Origin: LSCE01 sp050485425 | Lineage (GTDB): Bacteria > Pseudomonadota > Gammaproteobacteria > Nitrococcales > Aquisalimonadaceae | Reading direction: 5' to 3' | Assembly (NCBI GenBank): GCA_050485425.1 | Contig: JBJHBJ010000003.1 | Location: forward strand, 1-64,000 | DNA: 64,000 nt | Shown here: in pieces, positions 54,459-63,586 of the stretch | Layout: every line of letters begins with the position of its first letter | How positions within the stretch are numbered: the first letter of the stretch is position 1 | Made by a program: the position numbers and the translations under genes | The notes under the pieces: model-generated | Database searches by the model: none | Seen by the model: only the letters and a program-made list of their open reading frames with translations | What the model was told of the DNA's origin: nothing

Positions 54459-54896
54459 TTATTCCGCCACGTTCCCGCATGGTGACACACGGGGATGAAA
54501 ACGCGGGTCCTCCGCCATGTGCCGCGCGCAGTTCCGGGCCCACCCCAGGCCGGCCGCCAGACAGGCGAACCCCGCTACCACGGCGCCCACCTCTCCTGCC
54601 AGGGCAGCCCCCGCCGAAGCACCGATGAGCAGCCCGGCCAGCGGAAGACCGTACACCAGGGCAGAGCCACTCAGCAGAGCTCTCTCATCCATTTCCAGGG
54701 TGACCACATCGCCGTTTCGCAGGGGCCCGCCGGACCGGATCTTCAGTTGTCGCCGGCGCTGCCCGAAAAAACGATCCAGCGCGGCGGTACCACAGGCCGA
54801 CCTGGCCGCGCAGCCCGAGCACACCGTATGCCGCCGGGTATCGATCAGCACGCCGTGCTCATCCGATGAAAGCACGGTACCGGGCTGCCGCATCAT
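54459..54896 (-). CDS. rseC: RseC/MucC, sigma-E regulatory membrane protein
   Basis: 145 residues. N-terminal cysteine cluster CSGCAARSACG, two membrane helices (about 80-99 and 101-121) and a short tail. RseC proteins modulate sigma-E activity and belong to the SoxR-reducing family. It overlaps rseB by four bases. Confidence 0.9.
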   Translation of the reverse strand: MMRQPGTVLSSDEHGVLIDTRRHTVCSGCAARSACGTAALDRFFGQRRRQLKIRSGGPLRNGDVVTLEMDERALLSGSALVYGLPLAGLLIGASAGAALAGEVGAVVAGFACLAAGLGWARNCARHMAEDPRFHPRVSPCGNVAE

Positions 54897-55855
54897 GGTG
54901 TATTTCTCCGCTGCATGCCTCCCAGTATGCGTTCCACTGTCGCCCGTGGGACCTCTCCGACCACGGTGATGTGGTACTCGCCATGTTCCTGTCCGGCCAT
55001 CCGGGTATTGCCGCGCTCTGCAAACCCTTCCAGGCCGTTTTCCCCCCCGGTCGTGATGTAGACCGACACCGCGCCCAGGCCATCACCGTACAGGTAATGC
55101 TGGACGGTCTCCTGGGAACCGGGCGGACTTCGCAGATGTGCCGAAAGCAGGCGATAACCGGGGGGCAGGTCGGCGGCCTGCCAATCCTGCCGGGATTCAT
55201 TCAAGGTCTCCACGGCGGATTCCACTTTGCGGAACCCGCTGGAATCGATGGTGTAGTCGATGCTTTGTCCCGCCTTGTCCCGGTCCAGTTCCAGACTGAC
55301 GAACATGAAATGTTCGAGCAGCTCCTGGTCGGCATTTCGGCACTGGGAGCGCAGCAGCAGACCGGTTTCCCGGTCCAGCCACAGCTTGTAGGCATACCGA
55401 TAGTCGTCGCGGGGGGCGATCTCGACCACCCGGGCGTCACGCCCTGCCACGCGGTCGGCCCCATTGACGCGCAAGTTGTACCATTGCGGCAGGGAGCGTA
55501 TCTGGTCCCGGGTCAACTCGGTCAGCCGACGTTGTCCCTCGCTCTGGTCGACGATCAGCATGCGCTCCTGCGGCAGCAGCCAGCTTACCCTGGATGCATC
55601 ACGCAGCATTTCCCGATGCTGGCCGGTCAAGGTGACGATACGTTCGCGCTGCTGGTCGCCGATACGGACCACTTCCATGGCATCCAGCGAGTGGGTATCG
55701 CCATAGACCAGGGTGCCTGTGAAAACCACGGAACCGGCGGCATCCACCATTTTCTTCAACAGGGCCTGGGCAACCGGCTCGCTTTCGTCCGCCGACGCAA
55801 CCCCGACCAGCAGCGCGGTGAGGACAACGCTGTGCAGGAACACGCGTCGCATCAC
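54893..55855 (-). CDS. rseB: RseB/MucB, periplasmic regulator of sigma-E
   Basis: 320 residues. Signal peptide (1-22), LolA-like N-terminal domain and a smaller C-terminal domain (FRKVESAVE to the end). RseB binds the anti-sigma factor RseA and protects it from DegS cleavage. It follows rseA by three bases. Confidence 0.93.
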   Translation of the reverse strand: MMRRVFLHSVVLTALLVGVASADESEPVAQALLKKMVDAAGSVVFTGTLVYGDTHSLDAMEVVRIGDQQRERIVTLTGQHREMLRDASRVSWLLPQERMLIVDQSEGQRRLTELTRDQIRSLPQWYNLRVNGADRVAGRDARVVEIAPRDDYRYAYKLWLDRETGLLLRSQCRNADQELLEHFMFVSLELDRDKAGQSIDYTIDSSGFRKVESAVETLNESRQDWQAADLPPGYRLLSAHLRSPPGSQETVQHYLYGDGLGAVSVYITTGGENGLEGFAERGNTRMAGQEHGEYHITVVGEVPRATVERILGGMQRRNTP

Positions 55856-55858
55856 AGG

Positions 55859-56446
55859 CTATTGCTCTGCCGAACCATGCCCGGTAATGCGCACATGACG
55901 GGGCATGATGCCCACCTGATGCGTACCGGATTGCTCGCCGTGACTGATTGCGTAGCCGTTGAGGCGTGCCTGCACGTCCGGATCCAGCCTGTCCCAGCGG
56001 ATGTTGTCGCTGGAGACGGTCTGAACACCCGTGCCTGAGGAGGAGAAGCTGGAACTGGCAACCGTCGTTGGCTGAACGTTCGGGTCCGGGGCTTCACTGC
56101 CGGGCCAGATCACCACGGCAAGCATGGCCACCGACGCGGCAATGGCCAAGCCGGCTACCGGTCGCGTCAAGCGTTGTATGGGGGTGCGACGCGCCACAGC
56201 GGCAATGCTGCCGCGGTGGGCAGGTTCCTGCTTGAGCAACTCGGCAACGCGGTCAGCGACCTGGTCACCGATAGCCATTCGGTCAGGCAGGTTTCTGTGC
56301 AGCGCGTCCCGAATCAATGCGTAACGCTGGAGACACCGTCCGATCGCCGGGTCGTCTTCCGCTTGCCTGATCAACCGATCGAATTCAGCCTGGCTCAACT
56401 CGTCATCGGCCAGGGCCGACACCTGTTCATCATACGCTCGCGTCAT
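55859..56446 (-). CDS. rseA: Anti-sigma-E factor RseA/MucA
   Basis: 195 residues. Cytoplasmic RseA_N domain (EQVSALADDELSQAEFDRLI), one membrane helix (about 97-116, PVAGLAIAASVAMLAVVIW) and a periplasmic C-terminal part. It holds RpoE inactive until cleaved under envelope stress. ATG 56446 is chosen; it lies 13 bases after rpoE. Confidence 0.92.
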   Translation of the reverse strand: MTRAYDEQVSALADDELSQAEFDRLIRQAEDDPAIGRCLQRYALIRDALHRNLPDRMAIGDQVADRVAELLKQEPAHRGSIAAVARRTPIQRLTRPVAGLAIAASVAMLAVVIWPGSEAPDPNVQPTTVASSSFSSSGTGVQTVSSDNIRWDRLDPDVQARLNGYAISHGEQSGTHQVGIMPRHVRITGHGSAEQ

Positions 56447-56459
56447 GGATCCACCTGTC

Positions 56460-57041
56460 CTATCTGCTCTCAAGCAACGGTCGCAATCGCTTCTCGATGG
56501 CCTCCCGTGCCCGGAAGATGCGGGAACGCACCGTTCCGACCGGGCATTCCATGGCCTGTGCGATTTCCTCGTAACTGAGACCGTCCAGTTCCCGTAAAGT
56601 TATTGCTGTTCTGAGATCGTCCGGCAGCGATTCGATCGCATCGAATACGGTCCGTTCGACTTCATCGCGATGCACCAGTCCTTCCGGGGTATCGGTCTCC
56701 CTCAGAGAACTGTCACCCACATATTGTTCCGCATCCTGTGCGTCGATGTCCGAACCGGGCGGACGCCGTCCCTGCGCAACCAGATAATTCTTGGCGGTAT
56801 TGGCGCCGATTCGATAGATCCACGTGTAGAAACTGCTGTCTCCGCGGAAGTTGGGTAGCGCCCGATACGCCTTGATGAACGTTTCCTGGGCGACATCCTG
56901 CGCCTCGCTGGGGTCACTGACGTAGCGGGAGATCATCTTGATCAGCTTGTGCTGGTACTTGCGCACGAGCAGGTCGAAGGCAGCCTTCTCTCCAGCCTGC
57001 ACGCGGTTGACCAACTCCTGATCAGTCACCTGACCGGTCAT
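56460..57041 (-). CDS. rpoE: RNA polymerase sigma factor RpoE (AlgU)
   Basis: 193 residues. Region 2 DLLVRKYQHKLIKMISRYV and DVAQETFIKAYRALPNF, region 4 LPDDLRTAITLRELDGLSYEEIAQ. It directs the envelope-stress regulon. A sigma-E-type promoter lies about 45 bases upstream, so it is probably autoregulated, with rseA-rseB-rseC-mucD behind it. Confidence 0.96.
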   Translation of the reverse strand: MTGQVTDQELVNRVQAGEKAAFDLLVRKYQHKLIKMISRYVSDPSEAQDVAQETFIKAYRALPNFRGDSSFYTWIYRIGANTAKNYLVAQGRRPPGSDIDAQDAEQYVGDSSLRETDTPEGLVHRDEVERTVFDAIESLPDDLRTAITLRELDGLSYEEIAQAMECPVGTVRSRIFRAREAIEKRLRPLLESR

Positions 57042-57356
57042 TCAGCCCGCCCTTTTCTGGTTCGGGCTGCATCCGCCTTTGCGCGATAGACATTGATGAG
57101 CATGGATAGTTCGCACGCGATACCGGTTTATGATTAGATAGGGCGCTGTTCCGGGATGCGGTGTTCCCCGGCCCTTCCATGGCCATTGGCCATTCCGGGG
57201 CTGGCGGATCCAGACACGGCCGAAGACGCGTCCCGAGAGTAGCCGATTGCTCCGTACGGCTGCAAGCCGGAAGCGTTCCATGCCTGGCGTTTCCCAAGGC
57301 CGTCAATGGCAATGACGAAGCATGACCGATGCTGGGCTCGAGGTGATGGCGGCAAG
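57042..57356. promoter_or_regulatory. Divergent rpoE-nadB intergenic region
   Basis: 315 bases. Besides the candidate sigma-E promoter for rpoE at 57086-57112, I see only short GGCCATTGGCCATT repeats near 57180 and no clear nadB promoter. Confidence 0.5.
57086..57112 (-). promoter_or_regulatory. Candidate sigma-E autoregulatory promoter of rpoE
   Basis: Minus strand: GAACTA (57107-57112), 16 bases, TCTAT (57086-57090), giving a leader of about 40 bases. It fits the known GAACTT-N16-TCTGA pattern. Confidence 0.5.
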
Positions 57357-58970
57357 GTGAACTACGACGTACTCATTATAGGCACCGGAGCTGCAGGGCT
57401 GACCCTGGCGCTCCGCCTTCCGGACACACTTCGCATTGCCGTGGTTTCAAAGGGTCCGATGAACGAGGGCTCCAGCCTGTACGCCCAGGGCGGCATCTCG
57501 GCGGTACTGGAGGAAACCGACTCCGTCGACTCCCACGTCACCGACACCCTGGACGCCGGTGCCGGGCTGAGCGAACCCGACGCCGTCCGCTTCGTGACCG
57601 AACGCGCCGCCGATTGCATTCACTGGCTGATCAATCTCCAGGTGCCCTTCTCCACCCTGCAGAAGTCCGACGGGACCACCGCACTGCACCTCCACCAGGA
57701 GGGCGGCCATAGCCATCGCCGCATCGTGCACGCCGCGGACGCCACCGGCCGCGCCGTGGAAACCACGCTGGAGGGGCTGGTCAGAGCACGACGGAACATC
57801 CAGATACTGGAACACCACGTGGCGGTGGACCTGATTACCGATCGCCTGCTGGGCGCCGAAGGCAGCCGCTGTTATGGTGCCTATCTGCTGGACAGCCGGG
57901 CCGAGCGTGTCCTGGCCATATCCGCCCGGAAGACAGTGCTCGCCACCGGCGGTGCCAGCAAGGTCTACCTGTATACCAGCAATCCTGACGGCGCCACCGG
58001 TGACGGAATAGCCATGGCCTGGCGGGCGGGCTGCCGCGTGGCCAATATGGAGTTCAACCAGTTCCATCCCACCTGCCTCTATCATCCCAGGGCCAAGAGT
58101 TTCCTGATCAGTGAGGCAGTGCGCGGCGAAGGGGGCATCCTGCGCCTGCCGGACGGCTCCCGCTTCATGGACCGGTTCGATCCGCGCGGCGAGCTGGCCC
58201 CCCGGGACATCGTCGCCCGGGCGATCGACCACGAAATGAAACGGCTGGGCGCGGATTGCCTGTATCTGGATATCAGTCACCGGGATCCGGCCTTTATCCG
58301 CGAGCATTTCCCGACCATTTTCCAACGCTGCCTGGACTACGGCATCGACATGACACGGGAGCCGATCCCGGTGGTGCCGGCCGCGCATTACACCTGTGGG
58401 GGCATCGTGGTCGACCGACACGGTCACACCGACGTGCCCGGCCTCTACGCCATCGGGGAGTGCACCTACACCGGTCTGCACGGGGCCAACCGGCTGGCCA
58501 GCAACAGCCTGCTTGAGTGCATCGTCTACGGAACCGCAGCAGCGGACCATATTGTCTCCAGCCTGGACCCGGTGCCGACGCCGCAGGCCGTGCCCCCCTG
58601 GGACGACAGCCGGGTCACCGACTCGGACGAGCAAGTGGTGGTCTCGCACAACTGGGACGAGTTGCGTCGTTTCATGTGGGACTATGTAGGGATCGTCCGG
58701 ACCAACAAGCGCCTGGAAAGGGCATTACGGCGCGTGGCCCTGCTGCAGACCGAAATCCATGACTACTACGGGAACTTCCGCATCAACGCGGACCTGATCG
58801 AGTTGCGCAACCTGGCCATGGTTGCCGAACTGATGATCCGTTGTGCGCGGGCGCGCAGGGAGAGTCGCGGCCTTCACTACTCGCTGGATTATCCCGAACA
58901 GCGGGGTACCGATGGTGCCCCGACCATTCTCACCCCCGGTCAGCCGGATCCCGTCGTCCCCGTCCCCTGA
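57357..58970 (+). CDS. nadB: L-aspartate oxidase
   Basis: 537 residues. FAD motif DVLIIGTGAAGLTLALRL, SSLYAQGGISAVLEETDS, and the active-site TCGGIVVDRHGHTDVPGLYAIGE followed by GLHGANRLASNSLLEC. It makes iminoaspartate for NAD synthesis. The GTG at 57357 gives the family's N terminus; ATGs at 57306 and 57312 lack ribosome sites too. Its end overlaps ygfX. Confidence 0.94.
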   Translation: MNYDVLIIGTGAAGLTLALRLPDTLRIAVVSKGPMNEGSSLYAQGGISAVLEETDSVDSHVTDTLDAGAGLSEPDAVRFVTERAADCIHWLINLQVPFSTLQKSDGTTALHLHQEGGHSHRRIVHAADATGRAVETTLEGLVRARRNIQILEHHVAVDLITDRLLGAEGSRCYGAYLLDSRAERVLAISARKTVLATGGASKVYLYTSNPDGATGDGIAMAWRAGCRVANMEFNQFHPTCLYHPRAKSFLISEAVRGEGGILRLPDGSRFMDRFDPRGELAPRDIVARAIDHEMKRLGADCLYLDISHRDPAFIREHFPTIFQRCLDYGIDMTREPIPVVPAAHYTCGGIVVDRHGHTDVPGLYAIGECTYTGLHGANRLASNSLLECIVYGTAAADHIVSSLDPVPTPQAVPPWDDSRVTDSDEQVVVSHNWDELRRFMWDYVGIVRTNKRLERALRRVALLQTEIHDYYGNFRINADLIELRNLAMVAELMIRCARARRESRGLHYSLDYPEQRGTDGAPTILTPGQPDPVVPVP

Positions 58971-59413
58971 AACGCCAGTTGTCTCAGCCAGCGACGCAAG
59001 GCCCGATGTACGCCGCGCGGCACGGCGTCATGCCAGACCAGGATCACCCTTCCCGGAAGCCGTGCTCCCGGCGGTCGCGCCCAGATGGCGATCAACCACG
59101 GATGGCACCACCAGTCGTGCAGGAACAGAACCTCGATGCGGCCATAGAAATGAACTTCAAGCTTCTGTTTTTCCGGAAAGACATGGATTTCCTTCGGCCG
59201 GGATCCAAGGTGTCGGCGCAGCTCGAGCATCAACGGCATGGCAAGCAGGATGACGAACCACCAGGGTATCATCCGCTGCACGATTCCGAGCAGGATAACG
59301 GCGAGCGACAGTGCGCAAGCCCCCAGTGACAGCCAGCGGGCTGTCGGGGATGCGTCCAACTCAAGCGGTATAGCGGTCGCGGATCCGTGCCACCAGGCGT
59401 TCCAGCTCTGCAT
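58940..59413 (-). CDS. ygfX: YgfX/CptA-like membrane protein
   Basis: Up to 157 residues. A short N terminus, two membrane helices (about 27-66) and a cytoplasmic part with a Trp-rich segment and GRVILVWHDAVPRGVHRALRRWL. It sits next to sdhE as YgfX does in other gammaproteobacteria, where it was called the CptA toxin. The start is uncertain: ATG 59413 overlaps sdhE by 53 bases, but no nearer ATG exists. Confidence 0.75.
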   Translation of the reverse strand: MQSWNAWWHGSATAIPLELDASPTARWLSLGACALSLAVILLGIVQRMIPWWFVILLAMPLMLELRRHLGSRPKEIHVFPEKQKLEVHFYGRIEVLFLHDWWCHPWLIAIWARPPGARLPGRVILVWHDAVPRGVHRALRRWLRQLAFQGTGTTGSG

Positions 59414-59603
59414 CGTCCGGCACCTCTCCCTGGTAGAACCAGCCGAACAGTTGATCGTCCTGACAATCCAGCAGACGGTCGAAGGCCGTCCGCCCGGCGT
59501 CATCCAGTTCGCTGTAGCCGCTCTCCAGGAACCGCTCCAGCAGCAGATCCAGCTCCCGCATTCCGCGCCTGCAGCGCCAGCGTAACCGCGACAGCTCGCT
59601 CAT
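59361..59603 (-). CDS. sdhE: FAD assembly factor SdhE
   Basis: 80 residues with the diagnostic RGMRELDLLLERF motif and FDRLLDCQDDQLFGWF. SdhE helps FAD attach covalently to SdhA. It lies 83 bases after sdhB. Confidence 0.95.
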   Translation of the reverse strand: MSELSRLRWRCRRGMRELDLLLERFLESGYSELDDAGRTAFDRLLDCQDDQLFGWFYQGEVPDDAELERLVARIRDRYTA

Positions 59604-59686
59604 GGCTCCAACACCCCGGAGAAATCGACGACCGAGGGCCGTCGGGAAGACCGGGATGGCCGCCAGGCGGCCATCCCGCCGCCGTA

Positions 59687-60469
59687 TCAGGTCCGGCGCT
59701 CGAGCATCAGCTTCTTGATCTCGCCGATGGCCTTGGCCGGATTCAGCCCCTTCGGACAGGTCTTGGTGCAGTTCATGATCGTGTGGCAGCGGTACAGCTT
59801 GAACGGATCTTCCAGGTCATCCAGCCGCTCGCCGGTGTTCTCGTCCCGGCTGTCCACGATCCAGCGATAGGCCTGCAGCAGGATGGCCGGCCCCAGGTAG
59901 CGGTCGCCGTTCCACCAGTAGCTTGGGCAGGACGTGGTGCAGCACGCGCACAGAATACACTCGTACAAGCCGTCCAGCTTGGAGCGGTCTTCCTTGCTCT
60001 GCAGCCGTTCCTGATCCGGCGGAGCCGGTGTCTGTGTCTGCATCCAGGGCTTGATCGACGCGTACTGGGCATAGAAGTGCGTCAGATCCGGCACCAGGTC
60101 CTTGACCACCGGCATGTGCGGCAGGGGGTAGACGCGCACGTCGCCGTTGACCTCGTCGCAGGCCTTGGTGCAGGCCAGCGTATTGGTGCCATCGATGTTC
60201 ATCGCGCAGGAGCCGCAGATGCCTTCACGGCAGGAGCGGCGGAAGGTCAAGGACGGATCCACCTCGTTCTTGATCTTGATCAGCGCGTCGAGCACCATCG
60301 GCCCGCATTCGTCCATGTCCACCTCGTAGGTGTCCATGCGCGGGTTCTGTCCATCATCGGGATTCCAGCGGTAGACCCGGAACCGCTTGATGTTCTTCGA
60401 CCCTTCTGCGGCCGACCAGGACTTGCCCTCGCCGATCTTGGAGTTCGCTGGAAGCTTGAACTGAGCCAT
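59687..60469 (-). CDS. sdhB: Succinate dehydrogenase iron-sulfur subunit
   Basis: 260 residues. Plant-type [2Fe-2S] site CREGICGSCAMNIDG, then CILCACCTTSCPSYWW and CHTIMNCTKTCPKGLNP for the [4Fe-4S] and [3Fe-4S] clusters. It passes electrons from SdhA to the quinone site. Confidence 0.97.
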   Translation of the reverse strand: MAQFKLPANSKIGEGKSWSAAEGSKNIKRFRVYRWNPDDGQNPRMDTYEVDMDECGPMVLDALIKIKNEVDPSLTFRRSCREGICGSCAMNIDGTNTLACTKACDEVNGDVRVYPLPHMPVVKDLVPDLTHFYAQYASIKPWMQTQTPAPPDQERLQSKEDRSKLDGLYECILCACCTTSCPSYWWNGDRYLGPAILLQAYRWIVDSRDENTGERLDDLEDPFKLYRCHTIMNCTKTCPKGLNPAKAIGEIKKLMLERRT

Positions 60470-60500
60470 GGGGTTTGAACCTCGTCGCTGTTAGCGCCTG

Positions 60501-62291
60501 TTAGTAGACACGTGCCTTGGGCGGGAACACGTCGACCTCATCGGTCAGCGTGGTCATGTGCACCGGCCGGTAATCCAGGCGCGTCTGCCCCTTCTCGTCC
60601 ATCCAGGACAGCGTATGTTTCATCCACTTGTCGTCGTCACGCTCGGTGTAGTCCTCGCGTGCGTGCGCACCGCGGGATTCCTGGCGATTCGACGCCGAGT
60701 TGATCGTGGTGACCGCGCAGCCCAGCAGGTTGTCCAGCTCCAGCGTCTCGATCAGGTCGGAGTTCCACACCAGTGAGCGGTCGGACACGGACACGTCCTC
60801 GAACGAAGCGAAGACCTCCTGCATTTTCCTGCTGCCCTCGTCCAGCGTATCGCCGGTACGGAAGACGGCGGCGAAGTTCTGCATGGTCTTCTGCATATCG
60901 AGGCGGATATCCGCGGTCTTGCGGCTGCCCTTGGCATTGCGGAGCTTGTCCAGCCGGCCCAGCGCCAGATCCGCCGAATCCTCCGGCAGTGGCTTGTGGT
61001 TCGCGCCGGCCTCCTTGACCAGTTCCGCTGCGCGGTGGGCAGCAGCGCGTCCGAACACCACCAGGTCGAGCAGGGAGTTGGACCCCAGGCGGTTGGCGCC
61101 GTGCACGGAGACACAGGCGGCTTCGCCAATGGCCATCAGGCCGGGAACCACATGATCAGGGTTGCCGTCCTTGAGCGTGACCACCTCGCCCTTGTAGTTG
61201 GTTGGAATGCCGCCCATGTTGTAGTGCACCGTGGGCAGCACCGGAATCGGCGCCTTGGTCACGTCCACGCCGGCAAAGATGCGTGCGGTCTCCGCGATGC
61301 CCGGCAGCCGCTCGTTGATGACGTCGGCGCCCAGGTGTTCCAGGTGCAGGAAGATGTGATCCTTCTCCGGTCCGACCCCGCGGCCCTCGCGGATCTCGAT
61401 GGTCATCGAGCGACTGACGACGTCGCGCGAGGCCAGGTCCTTGGCATTCGGTGCATAGCGCTCCATGAAGCGCTCGCCCCCGGAATTGGTCAGGTAGCCG
61501 CCCTCGCCGCGCACGCCCTCGGTGATCAGGCAGCCCGCACCGTACACGCCTGTGGGGTGAAACTGAACGAACTCCATGTCCTGCAGCGGCAGGCCCGCGC
61601 GCAGCACCATGCCGTTGCCGTCGCCGGTGCAGGTGTGGGCCGAAGTGCAGGAGAAATAGGATCGGCCGTAGCCGCCGGTGGCCAGCACCGTCTCGTGGGC
61701 ACGGAAGCGATGAATGGTGCCGTCCATCATGTTCAGCGCGATCACGCCGCGGCAGGCGCCGTCCTGGTCCATGATCAGGTCCAGCGCGAAGTACTCGATG
61801 AAGAACTCCGCCTCGTGCTTCAGCGCCTGCTGGTACAGCGTGTGGAGAATGGCGTGCCCGGTACGGTCGGCGGCCGCACAGGTTCGCTGGGCGGTGCCTT
61901 CGCCGTAGCGGGTGGTCATGCCCCCGAACGGGCGCTGGTAGATCTTGCCCTCCTCGGTCCGGGAGAACGGCACGCCGTAGTGTTCCAGCTCGATGATGGC
62001 CGGGATGGCTTCGCGGCACATGTATTCGATGGCGTCCTGGTCGCCGAGCCAGTCCGATCCCTTGATGGTGTCGTACATGTGCCAGCGCCAGTCGTCCTCC
62101 CCCATATTGCCCAGCGCCGCGGATACGCCGCCCTGTGCGGCCACAGTATGGCTGCGGGTGGGGAAGACCTTGGTCAGACAGGCGGTCTTGAGCCCTTGCT
62201 GCGCCATGCCGAAGGTGGCGCGCAGACCGGCGCCGCCGGCGCCGACGACGACAACGTCGTAAGTGTGATCAATGATCTCGTAGCTAGACAT
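60501..62291 (-). CDS. sdhA: Succinate dehydrogenase flavoprotein subunit
   Basis: 596 residues. FAD motif VVVGAGGAGLRATFGMAQ, the FAD-linking His in TRSHTVAAQGG, and the active site NMGGIPTNYKGEV with HGANRLGSNSLLDLVVFG. It oxidises succinate to fumarate. Confidence 0.98.
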   Translation of the reverse strand: MSSYEIIDHTYDVVVVGAGGAGLRATFGMAQQGLKTACLTKVFPTRSHTVAAQGGVSAALGNMGEDDWRWHMYDTIKGSDWLGDQDAIEYMCREAIPAIIELEHYGVPFSRTEEGKIYQRPFGGMTTRYGEGTAQRTCAAADRTGHAILHTLYQQALKHEAEFFIEYFALDLIMDQDGACRGVIALNMMDGTIHRFRAHETVLATGGYGRSYFSCTSAHTCTGDGNGMVLRAGLPLQDMEFVQFHPTGVYGAGCLITEGVRGEGGYLTNSGGERFMERYAPNAKDLASRDVVSRSMTIEIREGRGVGPEKDHIFLHLEHLGADVINERLPGIAETARIFAGVDVTKAPIPVLPTVHYNMGGIPTNYKGEVVTLKDGNPDHVVPGLMAIGEAACVSVHGANRLGSNSLLDLVVFGRAAAHRAAELVKEAGANHKPLPEDSADLALGRLDKLRNAKGSRKTADIRLDMQKTMQNFAAVFRTGDTLDEGSRKMQEVFASFEDVSVSDRSLVWNSDLIETLELDNLLGCAVTTINSASNRQESRGAHAREDYTERDDDKWMKHTLSWMDEKGQTRLDYRPVHMTTLTDEVDVFPPKARVY

Positions 62292-62295
62292 TCAG

Positions 62296-62679
62296 CTAGC
62301 CTCCAAAGGCAATGCGAAGCACGGCGAAAATGCCCACCAGGGCCAGGAGCGCCGCAAGGAATTTGACCAGGAGCAGCGCTGCAAGCTGCACGCCCTTGGC
62401 CGACACGTAGTCCTCTATCACCACCTGCATACCCAGCTGCGCGTGGTGAAAGGTCATCGCGATCAGCAGGATCAGCAGCACCGCAGGCAACGGCGAGCCG
62501 ATCCATGCGCGAACGGTGGCGTAGTCCGCACCCGCATAGCTGGCGATACTGAAGGCGAACCAGATGGTCAGCGGGATCAGCGCCACCGCGGTCACGCGCT
62601 GGATCCACCAGTGATGCACGCCGTCCTTCGCGGAACCAAGGCCCCGCGCGATCTTGATCGGAGTTCTGAACGCCATCAT
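62296..62679 (-). CDS. sdhD: Succinate dehydrogenase membrane anchor subunit D
   Basis: 127 residues, three membrane helices, with a His in FHHAQLGMQVVIEDYV likely binding haem b. ATG 62679 overlaps the sdhC stop (ATGA). It forms the quinone site with SdhC and SdhB. Confidence 0.93.
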   Translation of the reverse strand: MMAFRTPIKIARGLGSAKDGVHHWWIQRVTAVALIPLTIWFAFSIASYAGADYATVRAWIGSPLPAVLLILLIAMTFHHAQLGMQVVIEDYVSAKGVQLAALLLVKFLAALLALVGIFAVLRIAFGG

Positions 62680-63068
62680 GCACCTCCCGCCGCATAGGCA
62701 ATGATCCATACCAGCACGGTCAGCGCGGCTGAAACCCCGATCGCCGCGTATCCGGAGGTGTAGGCCGTACTGAGCTCGAAACCCTTGCCCGCATCCCAGA
62801 AAAGGTGACGGATGCCGTTACAGAGGTGGTAGAACAGGGCGTAGGTGAACAGGAACAGGATCAGTTGGCCGAGGAAGCTGCCCAGCACACCCTGCGCTTG
62901 TGCGTACTGTTCCGGCCCGGCGGCGGCGGCCGTGAGCCAGTAGATGAGCAGCAGGGTCCCCACGCTCAGCGCCACGCCGCTGATGCGGTGCATGATCGAG
63001 GTAATCGAGGTGAGCTGGGGCTTGTAGACCTGCAAATGGGGGGAAAGCGGACGATTCTGGGTCTGCAT
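62676..63068 (-). CDS. sdhC: Succinate dehydrogenase cytochrome b556 subunit
   Basis: 130 residues, three membrane helices. RPLSPHLQVYKPQLTSITSI near the start and the haem His in YHLCNGIRHLFWDAG are SdhC signatures. First gene of sdhCDAB. Confidence 0.96.
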   Translation of the reverse strand: MQTQNRPLSPHLQVYKPQLTSITSIMHRISGVALSVGTLLLIYWLTAAAAGPEQYAQAQGVLGSFLGQLILFLFTYALFYHLCNGIRHLFWDAGKGFELSTAYTSGYAAIGVSAALTVLVWIIAYAAGGA

Positions 63069-63194
63069 GAGATGACTTGCTCCGCTGGAATCACGTGGTC
63101 GTCAGGCGCCGATAAACTAAACCGACTCACCCCGTGATGCAAGCCGCGGCGTGGCCGCCAGGCGACAGCTCCCCCCGTGAAGAGCGTACAACTC

Positions 63195-63210
63195 CATGCC
63201 TGCAGGCATG
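63195..63210. promoter_or_regulatory. Perfect 16-base palindrome upstream of sdhC
   Basis: CATGCCTGCAGGCATG reads the same on both strands, 127 bases before sdhC in the 186-base gap after the SdhAF4 gene. A candidate operator; no regulator is known. Confidence 0.4.
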
Positions 63211-63254
63211 CCGTAAGCGCCAATTCTCGAAGAGGTTTCCTGCCGCTGAACGGC

Positions 63255-63428
63255 TCAGAAATCGGTGCAGCGGCCGTTCTTTTCCCAGTCACCGTAGCGG
63301 GTGGGTTCGGGCCCTTCCTGGCCGCCGATTTCCTTCGGCCAGGTTTCCGGCTGGCCGGATTTCATCGCCCCCTTGCGCCTGACGTTGTCCGGCTGCGGGC
63401 GGTCTGCCCGGTTCTCGTTATCGCTCAT
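63255..63428 (-). CDS. DUF1674 protein, succinate dehydrogenase assembly factor 4 (SdhAF4) homologue
   Basis: 57 residues ending in PKEIGGQEGPEPTRYGDWEK and GRCTDF, the conserved DUF1674/SDHAF4 tail. In eukaryotes SDHAF4 binds the FAD-loaded SdhA and promotes its joining to SdhB. It lies upstream of sdhCDAB on the same strand. ATG 63428 has GGAG nine bases upstream; ATGs at 63446 and 63473 are alternatives. Confidence 0.85.
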   Translation of the reverse strand: MSDNENRADRPQPDNVRRKGAMKSGQPETWPKEIGGQEGPEPTRYGDWEKNGRCTDF

Positions 63429-63586
63429 GGCCCTGTGCTCCGTCATAACGGTACTCTCGCCTGTGGCCTCCATTGCGTCCGGCGGTTCCGGCCGATGCAC
63501 CAGAGGCAGCTTGATCAATGACAAGCCGTGCAGTATGCCATAGCATGCCGCATGTCCGGCCATCGAGAACGCTTCGCGGAGGAACC

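Noticed and set aside
60996..62366. 456-codon plus-strand frame opposite sdhA
   Set aside because: Shadow of a certain gene; no protein-like motifs.
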